DNA of 64,000 nucleotides. Source: Acidobacteriota bacterium. GTDB taxonomy: Bacteria > Acidobacteriota > Vicinamibacteria > Vicinamibacterales > UBA2999. The translations under genes and the position numbers were made by a program. Of this stretch, positions 17,489 through 25,593 are shown in pieces (the first letter of the stretch is position 1; every line of letters begins with the position of its first letter). The notes under the pieces are model-generated. The model was not told the origin of the DNA and ran no database searches. It worked only from the letters and a program-made list of their open reading frames with translations. The DNA lies in the NCBI GenBank assembly GCA_016871195.1, contig VFZN01000014.1, forward strand, positions 21,682 through 85,681, given 5' to 3'.

Positions 17489-18085
17489 TTACTGCGGCCG
17501 CCGGAACAGGCCCACGTAAACGGCCTTGCCGAGCACGTGGCCTTCCATGGCCTTCCACACCGCCGTGCGGGTCACCCACGCATCAGCGCCAGCCGGCACG
17601 TCGAGCTTCGTGTCGAGCGCATACAGCTCGAACGTGTAGTGATGCTGCGGCCCCGACGCCGGAGCGCCGGGGCCACGGTAGACCGGGCCGCTTGCGCTGA
17701 TCTGCTGGCTGCCGTCCGGCAGCGTCGCCCCCTTGGGCACCCCTTCCGGAAGGCCGGTTGCCGTGCCGGGGAGGTTCCACACCAGCCAGTGCACCTGATC
17801 TTCGGTGCCGCGATTGCGCGCCACATCGGGGTCGCGCATGTGCAGCACAAAACTCTGCGTGCCGGCCGGCACGTTGGTCCAGTTGAGCACGGGCGAGACC
17901 TGCTCACCCGCCTGCGTGTACTTCACGGGAATGGGGTCGCCGTCGGGAAATGCCGGCGTGGTCAGCGTCAGGGCCGGGCGGGGCGGCTGCGCCGGGGCAG
18001 CACCGGGGGCGGGGGCCTGAGCCGCCGCCACGAGGGGCAGGGCCAGCACGAGGGTCGCGGTCAGCACCGAGGACATGGTCTTCAT
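17489..18085 (-). CDS. YbhB/YbcL-family (PEBP-like) secreted protein
   Basis: A 198-aa phosphatidylethanolamine-binding-protein fold with a cleavable signal peptide (MKTMSSVLTATLVLALPLVAAAQ). Family signatures are LTLTTPAFPDGDPIPVKY, SFVLHMRDPDV, the anion-pocket segment VHWLVWNLPG, and GPVYRGPGAP with HHYTFELYALD. The biochemical role of bacterial members is unclear; some inhibit proteases or bind phosphorylated ligands. The ATG at 18085 is favoured because a TATGCT hexamer lies 7 nt upstream, within the 30-bp divergent gap to the next gene; the longer frame to 18121 would overlap that neighbour. Confidence 0.88.
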   Translation of the reverse strand: MKTMSSVLTATLVLALPLVAAAQAPAPGAAPAQPPRPALTLTTPAFPDGDPIPVKYTQAGEQVSPVLNWTNVPAGTQSFVLHMRDPDVARNRGTEDQVHWLVWNLPGTATGLPEGVPKGATLPDGSQQISASGPVYRGPGAPASGPQHHYTFELYALDTKLDVPAGADAWVTRTAVWKAMEGHVLGKAVYVGLFRRPQ

Positions 18086-18092
18086 GCCGCAC

Positions 18093-18109
18093 AGCATACG
18101 CGCTATGAT
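18093..18109. promoter_or_regulatory. Two divergent -10 hexamers in a 30-bp intergenic gap
   Basis: TATGCT (minus, 18098-18093) is 7 nt before the PEBP start at 18085. TATGAT (plus, 18104-18109) is 6 nt before the lipoprotein start at 18116. Both genes would be leaderless, and their polymerase sites overlap, so only one may be occupied at a time. Confidence 0.5.
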
Positions 18110-18115
18110 TTTCAG

Positions 18116-18568
18116 ATGCACGTCACACTTCGTTCGCGACTGTCAGTGATGCTGTCAACGGCTGCGGTGGTCCTGGTGACCGCAGCTTGCGGTGGCGGCT
18201 CGTCCACACCGGCTGAGGCACCGGCCACTCCGGCCCCTGCGGCCGACACCTCGGCGGCTCCCGCCACACCGGCGGCTGCGCCAGCCGGCGTCATCATTCC
18301 GCTCGAGCCCAAGGAAGGCAGTTCGTCGGGACACATCGACCTGTTCCGCTGGGAAGCCGTGCCCGGCGCTGACGCGTATGTGGTCAAGGTGACGGCCGTC
18401 ACCGATGGCCGCGTGCTCTGGGAAAGCCCGGCGCTGACCACCACCGAGGCCCACCTGCCCAATACCATCGCCCTCGAACCCGAGGCCTACTTCTGGCAGG
18501 TGAAGGCATCAGCGGCCGGCAAGCCGGTGGCCGAAACCGGCGCCATCCGCTTCCTCGTCACCCCGTAA
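18116..18568 (+). CDS. Small lipoprotein with fibronectin-III-like domain
   Basis: A 150-aa exported protein. A signal sequence (MHVTLRSRLSVMLSTAAVVL) ends at a lipobox-like TAAC, followed by a Gly/Ser and Ala/Pro/Thr-rich linker to about residue 58. The remainder reads like one FN3-type beta-sandwich: IIPLEPKEGSSSG, FRWEAVPGADAYVVKV, YFWQVKAS. Such modules with the 'F-W-x-x-v-p-G-A-x-x-Y' pattern are common in secreted bacterial proteins as binding or spacer domains. I do not recognise a specific function. A much longer open frame upstream is spurious; the start is set by the -10 hexamer 6 nt before the ATG. Confidence 0.8.
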   Translation: MHVTLRSRLSVMLSTAAVVLVTAACGGGSSTPAEAPATPAPAADTSAAPATPAAAPAGVIIPLEPKEGSSSGHIDLFRWEAVPGADAYVVKVTAVTDGRVLWESPALTTTEAHLPNTIALEPEAYFWQVKASAAGKPVAETGAIRFLVTP

Positions 18569-18584
18569 CACCGCCCGCGACTGC

Positions 18585-18610
18585 GCCCGGGTGCCGCTCG
18601 GCGCCCGGGC
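18585..18610 (+). terminator. Terminator-like hairpin after the small lipoprotein gene
   Basis: GCCCGGGTGCC (18585-18595) pairs with the reverse complement of 18600-18610 at 10 of 11 positions, the other being a G-T pair, around a 4-nt loop. It begins 17 nt after the stop codon. No T-run follows. Confidence 0.6.
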
Positions 18611-18738
18611 CGTCGCCGCCCCTCTCCCGGGACGCCCTCTGCCCGGACCGTCTCAGACCTTCGTCCGCGGCGCACGTCCCCGACATCATCCGACCGGGTC
18701 TCACCGGGAAGGCACTCGCGTCTGCACGCGGACACCCG

Positions 18739-19551
18739 CTACGGCCGCGGCAACCCCTCGCTCAGCAGACGCACCATCAGGTCGGGCCGCTCCGCGTGAA
18801 TCCAGTGCCCCCCCTCTTCGGAGTGCACGGTCAGTCCCGCACCCGCCGCGGCCTGCAGCCGTGCCAGCGCCCCCGCTGAAATCGCTTCGGACCGCGTTGC
18901 CTTCAGCACATGAATGTCGTGCAGCGGTGCTCGCTGCTCGACGGGCGCCCACATGTCGGTCCGGAAGAAGTCGTGCAACAGCGCGTCCATCACCTCGACG
19001 TCGAGCCCCCACCGCAGGTGGTCGCCGTCGCGCACCAGGTTGGTGGCCATCCACTGCGCCACGCCCAGGTCGACGCCGCCCGCCATCAGCGCCTCCTGCG
19101 CCTCGGTGCGGCTGGCAAACCGCGCGGGCAGCCGGCGCACCAGTTGCAGCATGTCCCAGGCACTGCCACTGGCGCTCTTGGTTTCCGGGGTGGAATCGAT
19201 GACCCAGACCTGCAGCGACACCTCCTGCAGGGACGGCAGCATCGCCAGCGCCACCTTGCCGCCATACGAGTGTCCCAGCACGGCGCGCGGCGTCAGGCCC
19301 GTCGATACCCGCCACCCCAGCACCGCCTCGGCGCAGTCGCGCACACCGGGCGCACCGGGTCCCGGCCCCGAGTCGCCGTGATGCGGCAGGTCGACCAGCC
19401 AGCACGCATAGTCGGGTCGCGCCGCCACCAGCGCACGCGCAATGCCCTGCCAGTTGCGCCCGCGGCCATAGATGCCGTGCAGCATCACCAGCGCATGCGG
19501 CGCATCATCGGCCCCAATGCGCGAGGCCGCGAGTGTGGTGTGAGCACTCAT
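18739..19551 (-). CDS. Alpha/beta hydrolase (YbfF-like esterase family)
   Basis: A 270-aa cytoplasmic hydrolase with a complete catalytic set. It has the oxyanion segment LHGIYGRGRNW, the DLPHHGDS loop after strand 4, the nucleophile elbow GHSYGG, and a C-terminal histidine in EEGGHWIH. The N-terminal LHGIYGRGRNW resembles YbfF-type esterases that hydrolyse short acyl-CoA or acyl esters. The ATG at 19551 (MSAHTTLAAS) is preferred over 19599 because the longer version adds a Cys/Pro-rich segment reaching the preceding gene's stop. It is downstream of the MliC/YbaY gene on the same strand and may be co-transcribed. Confidence 0.87.
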   Translation of the reverse strand: MSAHTTLAASRIGADDAPHALVMLHGIYGRGRNWQGIARALVAARPDYACWLVDLPHHGDSGPGPGAPGVRDCAEAVLGWRVSTGLTPRAVLGHSYGGKVALAMLPSLQEVSLQVWVIDSTPETKSASGSAWDMLQLVRRLPARFASRTEAQEALMAGGVDLGVAQWMATNLVRDGDHLRWGLDVEVMDALLHDFFRTDMWAPVEQRAPLHDIHVLKATRSEAISAGALARLQAAAGAGLTVHSEEGGHWIHAERPDLMVRLLSEGLPRP

Positions 19552-19599
19552 CGTGCTATTGAAGCACTGCCGAGGGGGCGGCACGCAAGGCGCACACAC

Positions 19600-20499
19600 T
19601 CACCGCATCGGCTCGAGCATCAGCACAGGCGGCGTGGCCGAGGCGCCGTCGAGCACCACCACCGCGGTCGTCGTGCGCCAGCGTACGCGCCCCTCGACCG
19701 ACGCCGTGGCCTGCAACAGATAGCGCCCGCCCGCCGGCGTGGTTGCCGGCGCATAGTCGATCGCGAACGACATCGATGCCGCACCGGCATCGACCACGAG
19801 GACCTGCCGCGCCAGCGCGGTCGACGGCGCATCGGCACGCGACGCCTCGACCAGCCGCACATCCACCACCGCGCCGACGGGCAGCACACGCCCGCCGCGC
19901 ACCGTCAGCGAACCCGTCAGGGTCGCCGATGCGGCCTCGGGTGCCCAGCGGCATCCGCGCGCCCGTACCCGCGCGCCATCCGCGCTCGACAGACTGAACG
20001 CGCCGGGCCGCCCCCGCCACCGCTGACGGCCATCGGTGTAGAACACTCCGCCCGTATCCGGCACCTCACGCAGCACGAGACGTTCGCCCTGAAACTCGAG
20101 CACCAGGCGCTCGAGCACCGGCCGCACCACCACACTGCGCGCATCGTCGCAGGTCACAAGCAGCGGGTCGACAAACGGCACGCGGCTGCCGTGACCCTCG
20201 AGCACACACCGCTGGCTCAGCAGGTCGCTCTGCCCGGGAATCGACAGCTGTGCCCCGGTGCGGGTCACGCGCCACTCGCGGCGCTCGTTCACATAGCGGG
20301 ATTGCGACGGACGCGGCGCGACGAGATGCTCGAGCCGGCCGTCAAGGAACAGGTCGATCGATGACCCGGATGTCCACACAGGCACGATCAGGTCATCGCC
20401 ACACCGGTATGAGGTGCGCAGGTCGGGGGCCGGCACAGGCGCCGCAGGCGGGCCCTGAGCCAGCAGCACCGCCAGTCCCATCAGCGTCAGCAGACCCAT
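19600..20499 (-). CDS. Secreted protein with MliC-like and YbaY-like domains
   Basis: A 299-aa protein with a short signal peptide (MGLLTLMGLAVLLAQG). Residues about 29-100 look like a MliC lysozyme-inhibitor domain: YRCGDDLIVPVW, then DLFLDGRLEHL and a late cysteine in LSQRC. A second, weaker copy follows (LVTCDDARSVVVR, GVFYTDGRQRWRG). The last third (LTGSLTVRGGRVLPVGAVVDVRLVE and on) matches the YbaY/pilotin-like beta-sandwich. MliC domains block C-type lysozyme in the periplasm; the combination suggests a cell-envelope defence or assembly role, which is inference. TAAGAT lies 6 nt before the ATG, suggesting a leaderless transcript. It is divergent from the EVE gene. Confidence 0.72.
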   Translation of the reverse strand: MGLLTLMGLAVLLAQGPPAAPVPAPDLRTSYRCGDDLIVPVWTSGSSIDLFLDGRLEHLVAPRPSQSRYVNERREWRVTRTGAQLSIPGQSDLLSQRCVLEGHGSRVPFVDPLLVTCDDARSVVVRPVLERLVLEFQGERLVLREVPDTGGVFYTDGRQRWRGRPGAFSLSSADGARVRARGCRWAPEAASATLTGSLTVRGGRVLPVGAVVDVRLVEASRADAPSTALARQVLVVDAGAASMSFAIDYAPATTPAGGRYLLQATASVEGRVRWRTTTAVVVLDGASATPPVLMLEPMR

Positions 20500-20505
20500 C
20501 GGGCC

Positions 20506-20515
20506 ATCTTACAAT
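20506..20515. promoter_or_regulatory. Overlapping divergent -10 hexamers (MliC/YbaY gene and EVE gene)
   Basis: On the minus strand TAAGAT (20511-20506) is 6 nt before the ATG at 20499. On the plus strand TACAAT (20510-20515) could serve the EVE gene, giving a leader of about 37 nt. The two hexamers share two bases. Confidence 0.45.
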
Positions 20516-20558
20516 CGCGTGCAGGCCCGCTCACGGGCCACCCCGTTGAGGAGCATCC

Positions 20559-21035
20559 ATGCCGCGCCGCTACTGGCTGATGAAGTGCGAACCCGAGGCC
20601 TACACCATCGGTCAACTGGAACAGGACGGCCAGTCGAGCTGGGAAGGTGTGCGCAACTATCAGGCGCGCAATTTCATGCGCGACGGCATGCAGGTTGGCG
20701 ATGATGTGCTCTTCTATGCCTCGAATGCCGAGCCCTCGGGCGTGACAGGCCTGGCGACGATTGCCCGCGCCGGCTATCCCGATCACTTTGCGTGGAAAAA
20801 GGGCCACCGCTACTTCGACGAGGCCAGCACACCCGAGGCGCCCGTCTGGTACATGGTCGACGTCGCGTTCCGCGAACGCTTTCCCGAGTGCGTGCCCCTC
20901 GCGACGCTCAAGGCGACGCCCGGCCTCGAGCAGATGATGGTCACCCGCAAGGGCGATCGACTGTCTGTGCAGCCCGTCACCAAAGCCGAGTTCGACATCA
21001 TCGTCAGGCTCGGACGGAAGAAGGCGCGCGCGTAG
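20559..21035 (+). CDS. EVE-domain protein
   Basis: A 158-aa single-domain protein of the EVE/PUA-like superfamily. The start RRYWLMKCEPEAYTI, then SSWEGVRNYQARNFMRD, GDDVLFYASN and the EAPVWYMVDVAF segment are diagnostic. EVE domains form an aromatic-lined pocket that reads modified bases in nucleic acids (thymocyte nuclear protein 1 family). In bacteria they occur alone and in restriction-like systems; here it stands alone with no nuclease beside it. GAGG lies 8 nt before the ATG. It is convergent with the DUF952 gene. Confidence 0.92.
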   Translation: MPRRYWLMKCEPEAYTIGQLEQDGQSSWEGVRNYQARNFMRDGMQVGDDVLFYASNAEPSGVTGLATIARAGYPDHFAWKKGHRYFDEASTPEAPVWYMVDVAFRERFPECVPLATLKATPGLEQMMVTRKGDRLSVQPVTKAEFDIIVRLGRKKARA

Positions 21036-21189
21036 GTCCCAGCGACAGAGGCGATAGAAGAGACCTGGACCAGGAGCGCACGCCCGCCCCCGATGCACGC
21101 CGCGGAGGCTGCCGGATGTGTGCTCGTGCACCCATGCGCGGGTCGGGCACTCAGATCGCGAGACGGGTGGCCCTGCCGGTTGCCGGCTG

Positions 21190-21543
21190 TCAGCCGTCCA
21201 GTTCCACAGGAAAAATGTGGCGGCCGTCCGACCCGAGGGGCAGCGGTGTGACGGCCGACACCGCCGACAGGGGCAGGGACGCATACAGATGCGGAAAGCG
21301 CGCACCTCCGCGCGATACTTCCCATCGCAGGGCCTCACCCAGCGCCTCGGGACGCACAGCCACCAGCAGCAGGTGCGATTGTCCCGCAAAGTGCTTCGCC
21401 GCGGTCTCGGCCACCTGCGCGGCCGACGAAAAATGGATGAACCCGTCCTGCACATCGACGGCCGCACCGGTGAAGACCCCGGCGGCCTCGGCCGCCTGCC
21501 AGGCGGCCACATCCACAATCTTGTAAATCGGTGTGTGTGACAT
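21190..21543 (-). CDS. DUF952-family protein
   Basis: A 117-aa cytoplasmic protein. It begins IYKIVDVAAWQAAEAAGVF and contains the DUF952 hallmarks DGFIHFSSAAQVAETAAKHF, LLLVAVRPEALGEALRWE and RFPHLYASLPLSAV. The fold resembles ADP-ribosyltransferase-like small proteins, but function is unknown. The start at 21543 is divergent from the metalloprotease gene by 56 bp. The sequence looks intact. Confidence 0.9.
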   Translation of the reverse strand: MSHTPIYKIVDVAAWQAAEAAGVFTGAAVDVQDGFIHFSSAAQVAETAAKHFAGQSHLLLVAVRPEALGEALRWEVSRGGARFPHLYASLPLSAVSAVTPLPLGSDGRHIFPVELDG

Positions 21544-21599
21544 TTCAGATGCTCCCCCGGCGCAGCCCCCATCGTAGAATGACCGCCGAAGGAGTGTGC

Positions 21600-24155
21600 A
21601 TGTTCAGATATGGCATTGTGCTGCTGGCCATTGTGGCCGCCGCCGCCACCGCAACCGCCCAGCCGGCCCCCACGCCCGCCCGTCAGGGCGGTGCGCTGCC
21701 CACGATTGAAGACCGCGTCAGCGGCCTCCGGAAGATCGACGGCTACTATCCCCTCTACTCGGACGACCGGGCCGGCACGATGCTGCTCGAGATCGCCCAC
21801 GGCGAGACGCCGTTCCTCTACTCGACCGGTCTTGCCGCCGGCCTCGGATCCAACGATCTCGGGCTCGACCGCGGCATCGGCGGACAGGGCCGGCTCGTGC
21901 TGTTCCAGCGCCTCGGCGCGCGCATGGTGCTGGTGCAGCCCAATCAGACCTTCCGGGCGAGCAGCACCAATCCGCTGGAACGCAAGGCCGTCGAAGACTC
22001 GTTTGCCAAGTCGATTCTGTGGGGCTTCACCGTCGTGGCCGAGACCGGCCCGCGCGTGCTGGTCGATGCCACCGACTTTTTCGTGCGAGACGTGTTCGGC
22101 GCCGTCGCCGGACTGCGGCCGGGCAACTACCGCGTCGACCGTACGCGCAGCGGATTCAACCTGCCCAACGTGAAGGGCTTCCCGAAAAACACGGAAGTCG
22201 ACGTCATCCTGACCTTTGTCAACGAACAGCCCCCCTCGGGCCGCGGCGGCGCCGGCCCGATGCAGGGCCCCGAGCTGATTCCCGCACCGGCCGTGGCCGG
22301 CATGATCGGCCGCACCAGCGGCATGTTCTCGGGCACCGTGGCCAGCGTCACGCCCACCCCTGATTCGGTCACCCTGCGCCAGCACATGTCGTTTGTCGAA
22401 CTGCCCGACAGCAACTTCACGCCGCGCGTCGACGACCCGCGCGCCGGCTACGGCGGCCTGGCGTTCGCCGACTACAGCGCGAAGGTGAACGAGCCGATGA
22501 TTGTGCGCTACATCCGCAAGCACCGGCTGCAGAAGAAAGACCCGAAGGCGGCCATCAGCGAGCCGGTCAAGCCCATCGAATACTGGGTCGATCCCGGGGC
22601 TCCGCCCGACGTGCAGAAGGCGCTCATCGAGGGCGCCTCGTGGTGGAACCAGGCCTTCGAGGCCGCCGGCTTCCGCAACGGCTTCAAGGTCGCCGTGCTC
22701 CCCGAGGGCGCCGACCCGATGGACATCCGCTACAACATGATCAACTGGGTCCACCGCTCGACCCGCGGCTGGAGCACGGGCGGATCGATCGCCGACCCGC
22801 GCACCGGCGAAATCATCAAGGGCACGGTGACGCTGGGTTCGCTGCGCGACCGTCAGGATCACATGATCATCGAAGGCCTGCTGTCGCCCTACAAGAGCGG
22901 CGGCGAAGTCTCGCAGGCCGCCTATGACACTGCAATGGCGCGCATCCGCCAGCTGTCGGCGCATGAGGTCGGCCACACCCTCGGCCTCGGCCACAACTAT
23001 TACGACAGCACGAAGGGCCGCATCTCGGTGATGGACTATCCGCATCCGCTGGCCGAGCTCAGGCCCGACGGCACGCTCGATCTGTCGAAGGCCTACACCG
23101 CCGAGATCGGCGCATGGGACAAGGTGGCCATCAACTTCGGCTATCGCGAGTTCGCCCCGGGCACCAACGTCGATGCCGAGCTGATCCGCATCCTCACCGA
23201 GGCGTGGGATCAGGACCTGCGCTACTTCACCAATCAGGATTCCAACATCCATCCGCGCGTCGAGCAGTGGTCGAACGGCGTCAATCAGGCCGATGAACTC
23301 GACCGCCTGATGAAGATTCGCCGCTCGGCGCTCGATCGCCTCGGGCCCGAAACCATCCGCACCGGCGCACCGATGGCCACCATCGAGGAACCGCTGGTGC
23401 CGGTCTTCATGTATCACCGCTACACGGTCGAAAGCGCGTCTTCGATGATCGCCGGGCAGGACTACATCTATGCCATGCGCGGTGACGGTCGCACGCCGGT
23501 CAAGTGGGAATCGGCGGCCAACCAGCGCAAGGCCCTCGAGTCACTGGCTGCCACGCTCACGCCGTCAGAGCTGACCATTCCGAAGAAGGTCCTCGACAGC
23601 ATTCCGCCGCGTCCGCCCGGCTTTGCGATGCACCGCGAGCTGTTCCCGCGCACGACCGGCGAAGGCTTCGATCCGATTGCCCCCGGCGCCATTGCGGCCG
23701 ACGTCACCATCGGCTTTGTGCTCGACTCTGATCGGGCCGCCCGCATGGTGGCGCAGCACGCCGTCGACCCGAGCCTGCCCGGGCTGGACGAGGTGATCGA
23801 TCGGCTCGTGAAGGCCACCTTCGACGCCACAGCCGCCAATCCCTATGAAGAGGAAATCCGCCGCGCCATGCAGCGCGTGATGGTCGACCGGCTCATGGGT
23901 CTGGCGGCCGCCAACCAGAATGCGCAGGTGCGGGCCATGGCCTCACTCAAGCTGCAGCGGCTGGCCACGCGCATCGCTCCTGAAGCCGGGAAGTCTGACG
24001 CCGATGCGGCACAGCACATGCTGCTGGCGGCCGACATCCGTCGCTTCCTCGAGCGCCCCAACGCGCCGACCACCATGCTGCCGGCGGCCCCGGCACCTCC
24101 GGGCGCGCCCATCGGAGACGAAGGGCCGCAGTGGCTGGCCCGCCCGCCCCGCTAG
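21600..24155 (+). CDS. Secreted zinc-dependent metalloprotease (DUF5117/DUF4953 type)
   Basis: An 851-aa exported protein with a signal peptide (MFRYGIVLLAIVAAAATATA). The N-terminal region (ETPFLYSTGLAAGLGSNDLGLDRG, VLFQRLGARMVLV) matches DUF5117. The metzincin-like zinc site is HEVGHTLGLGHNY, followed by a methionine in SVMDYPHP. Upstream, IEYWVDPGAPPDVQKALIEG is also family-typical. Such proteases are frequent in Acidobacteriota and Bacteroidota; the substrate is unknown. The ATG at 21600 has GGAG 5 nt upstream, and TAGAAT at 21575-21580 is a plausible -10. A 976-codon open frame on the opposite strand (20487-23417) is a GC artefact. The 3' end overlaps the next convergent gene by 4 nt. 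Confidence 0.9.
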   Translation: MFRYGIVLLAIVAAAATATAQPAPTPARQGGALPTIEDRVSGLRKIDGYYPLYSDDRAGTMLLEIAHGETPFLYSTGLAAGLGSNDLGLDRGIGGQGRLVLFQRLGARMVLVQPNQTFRASSTNPLERKAVEDSFAKSILWGFTVVAETGPRVLVDATDFFVRDVFGAVAGLRPGNYRVDRTRSGFNLPNVKGFPKNTEVDVILTFVNEQPPSGRGGAGPMQGPELIPAPAVAGMIGRTSGMFSGTVASVTPTPDSVTLRQHMSFVELPDSNFTPRVDDPRAGYGGLAFADYSAKVNEPMIVRYIRKHRLQKKDPKAAISEPVKPIEYWVDPGAPPDVQKALIEGASWWNQAFEAAGFRNGFKVAVLPEGADPMDIRYNMINWVHRSTRGWSTGGSIADPRTGEIIKGTVTLGSLRDRQDHMIIEGLLSPYKSGGEVSQAAYDTAMARIRQLSAHEVGHTLGLGHNYYDSTKGRISVMDYPHPLAELRPDGTLDLSKAYTAEIGAWDKVAINFGYREFAPGTNVDAELIRILTEAWDQDLRYFTNQDSNIHPRVEQWSNGVNQADELDRLMKIRRSALDRLGPETIRTGAPMATIEEPLVPVFMYHRYTVESASSMIAGQDYIYAMRGDGRTPVKWESAANQRKALESLAATLTPSELTIPKKVLDSIPPRPPGFAMHRELFPRTTGEGFDPIAPGAIAADVTIGFVLDSDRAARMVAQHAVDPSLPGLDEVIDRLVKATFDATAANPYEEEIRRAMQRVMVDRLMGLAAANQNAQVRAMASLKLQRLATRIAPEAGKSDADAAQHMLLAADIRRFLERPNAPTTMLPAAPAPPGAPIGDEGPQWLARPPR

Positions 24156-24601
24156 CGCGTCGGACAATCGGCCGGCAGGGGACGCCAGCCTTCCACATCC
24201 AGCACCACCTGGGTGTAGTTGGCGTCCCGGCCGGCCATCCCACCCATCGCCGAGGGGCCAGGCCCGATGCTGACCCCGCCGCCCAGCGACACGCCGCTCT
24301 GATCCATCTGCCCGCGGCGAATCAGGCCGGTCACCTCGATCATCTGGCCCTCGGCACGCTTCAGATCGTTCAGCAGCGCCTTCTTGCCCGACAGGCGGAA
24401 TCGCCGCCCCGGCGGCACCGATGATCGTGACTCGTGCTCGGGGCTTTCCATCACCGTGAACGCCACACCCTTCGCGCAGCCGGGAATGGTGATGCGCATC
24501 GAGTCTTTGGGCACGGGCTTCTCCTGGGCGATTCCCGCAGCCCCGCCCGCCATCACCACCACCGCCATCACGGCGACGGTCATGCTGTTGCGACGTCTCA
24601 T
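24152..24601 (-). CDS. Small secreted protein, function unknown
   Basis: A 149-aa protein with a signal peptide (MTVAVMAVVVMAGGAAGIA). The mature part has a compact domain beginning SMRITIPGCAKGVAFTV and continuing FRLSGKKALLNDLKRAEGQMIEVTGLIRRGQ, then a Gly-rich loop and YTQVVLDVEGWRPL with a final cysteine. The 'GKKxLLxxLKxxEGxxIEVTGLI' run looks like an OB-fold segment of the kind seen in short acidobacterial exported proteins; I do not recognise a named family. Two cysteines could form a disulfide. It is convergent with the metalloprotease and lies just downstream of the elongation factor gene on the same strand. Confidence 0.75.
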   Translation of the reverse strand: MRRRNSMTVAVMAVVVMAGGAAGIAQEKPVPKDSMRITIPGCAKGVAFTVMESPEHESRSSVPPGRRFRLSGKKALLNDLKRAEGQMIEVTGLIRRGQMDQSGVSLGGGVSIGPGPSAMGGMAGRDANYTQVVLDVEGWRPLPADCPTR

Positions 24602-24642
24602 GGAATGTCCTCCTTCGATAGCCGCACAGGTCGTCCGCGGCG

Positions 24643-25218
24643 TCAGGCGCGTCCGGCGAACTCGCGCGTCTCGGTGTGCACCTTGATGCGCTCGCCTTCC
24701 TTGATGAACAGCGGCACGCGCACTTCCAGCCCCGTCTCAACGACAGCCGGCTTGGTGACGCCGCCACTGGCGGTGTTGCCGCGTTCGCCCGGCTCGGTTT
24801 CCGTCACCGTCAGCTCGACAATCGACGGCAGCGTGATCGCAATCGGCTGACCGTTGTACTTCTGCACCTCGACCACGAGATTGTCCGACAGCAGCAGCCG
24901 GTCGTCGCCGAGCACATCGGCCGTCAGTGTCAGCGTGTCGAAGCTCGCCTGATCCATGAAGTGATAGCCGTCGGCGTCACTGTACAGAAACGCCGCGGGA
25001 ATGAAGTCGAGGTCAGGCTCCTTGAACTTTTCACCCGCCTTGAAGGTCTTGTCAAAGACCGCCTGCGTGATGAGGTTGCGCATCTTCAGGCGCACCAGAG
25101 TCTGGCCCCCGCGGGCCGTCGGCTTCGAGACCTCGAAGTCGAGGCACAGATACGGTGCGTCCTCAAACTCGAAATAGGTCTTCCGCTTGATCTCAATCGC
25201 TTCCAGCAGTGCGCCCAT
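24643..25218 (-). CDS. yeiP: Elongation factor P-like protein, EfpL/YeiP type
   Basis: A 191-aa three-domain EF-P paralogue that relieves ribosome stalling. The domain I loop reads KPTARGGQTLVR, which matches the SPTARGAATL loop of YeiP/EfpL rather than the KPGKGG loop of EF-P; the tip residue is Arg 36. Domain II (AAFLYSDADGYHFMDQASFD) and domain III (TKPAVVETGLEVRVPLFIKEGERIKVHTETREFAGRA) match YeiP, including the C-terminal GRA. The ATG at 25218 has GAGG 6 nt upstream and gives the family length; the frame to 25386 is too long. A small hairpin at 25293-25309 lies upstream. It might be annotated simply as EF-P; whether a canonical efp is elsewhere cannot be seen. Confidence 0.85.
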   Translation of the reverse strand: MGALLEAIEIKRKTYFEFEDAPYLCLDFEVSKPTARGGQTLVRLKMRNLITQAVFDKTFKAGEKFKEPDLDFIPAAFLYSDADGYHFMDQASFDTLTLTADVLGDDRLLLSDNLVVEVQKYNGQPIAITLPSIVELTVTETEPGERGNTASGGVTKPAVVETGLEVRVPLFIKEGERIKVHTETREFAGRA

Positions 25219-25593
25219 GCAAATCCTCACAGGCATGGTAACGCGTTCACGGGTCAGTCTGGCAGCCGTTCGTTTTCCTGTATCCTCTGTCTCAGCGCCG
25301 TCGGCGCTGTGTCTGTGTCGTGGCTGTGAACTCTTCGTCGATCCTGTCTGCCCGCCTGTCGGCCCGCATGTGTCTCGCGGTCGCACTGGCCGTCACCCCC
25401 TCAGCGACACTCGCGCGCACTGATTTGCTCGCCAGGACCACAGCTGTACGGGTGATGTCACTCAGCCAGGGTTGGTGCGCCGGACAGCGCAACGCTCGTA
25501 CCGCGGGGCTGTCAGGGGGAGCGGTGACGACAGTGACTGCGTACCGTGGACCGATCGCGACGCGAGGGCTCGCCCGGTCCGTGCTTCATGCAC
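25219..25593. other. 375-bp intergenic region with a hairpin and a repeat copy
   Basis: No convincing gene. It holds a perfect 7-bp hairpin (CAGCGCC, loop GTC, GGCGCTG; 25293-25309) and one copy of a 24-bp repeat (25552-25575). A 104-codon plus-strand open frame (25320-25634) runs into the permease gene and has no ribosome binding site, so it is not supported. Confidence 0.5.
25552..25575 (+). repeat. 24-bp direct repeat, left copy
   Basis: CGATCGCGACGC followed by GAGGGCTCGCCC. A copy with one mismatch lies at 38304-38327 in the same orientation. Both copies are intergenic and lie just outside the outermost genes of the nucleoside locus. Confidence 0.7.

Noticed and set aside
17294..18115. 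Long N-terminal extension of the small lipoprotein gene
   Set aside because: It is antisense to the PEBP gene. The signal peptide and -10 hexamer place the start at 18116.
20487..23417. 976-codon open frame on the minus strand opposite the metalloprotease
   Set aside because: It is antisense to an intact zinc protease with signal peptide and HEVGH motif, also crosses the EVE and DUF952 genes, and is low-complexity. A GC-rich shadow frame.
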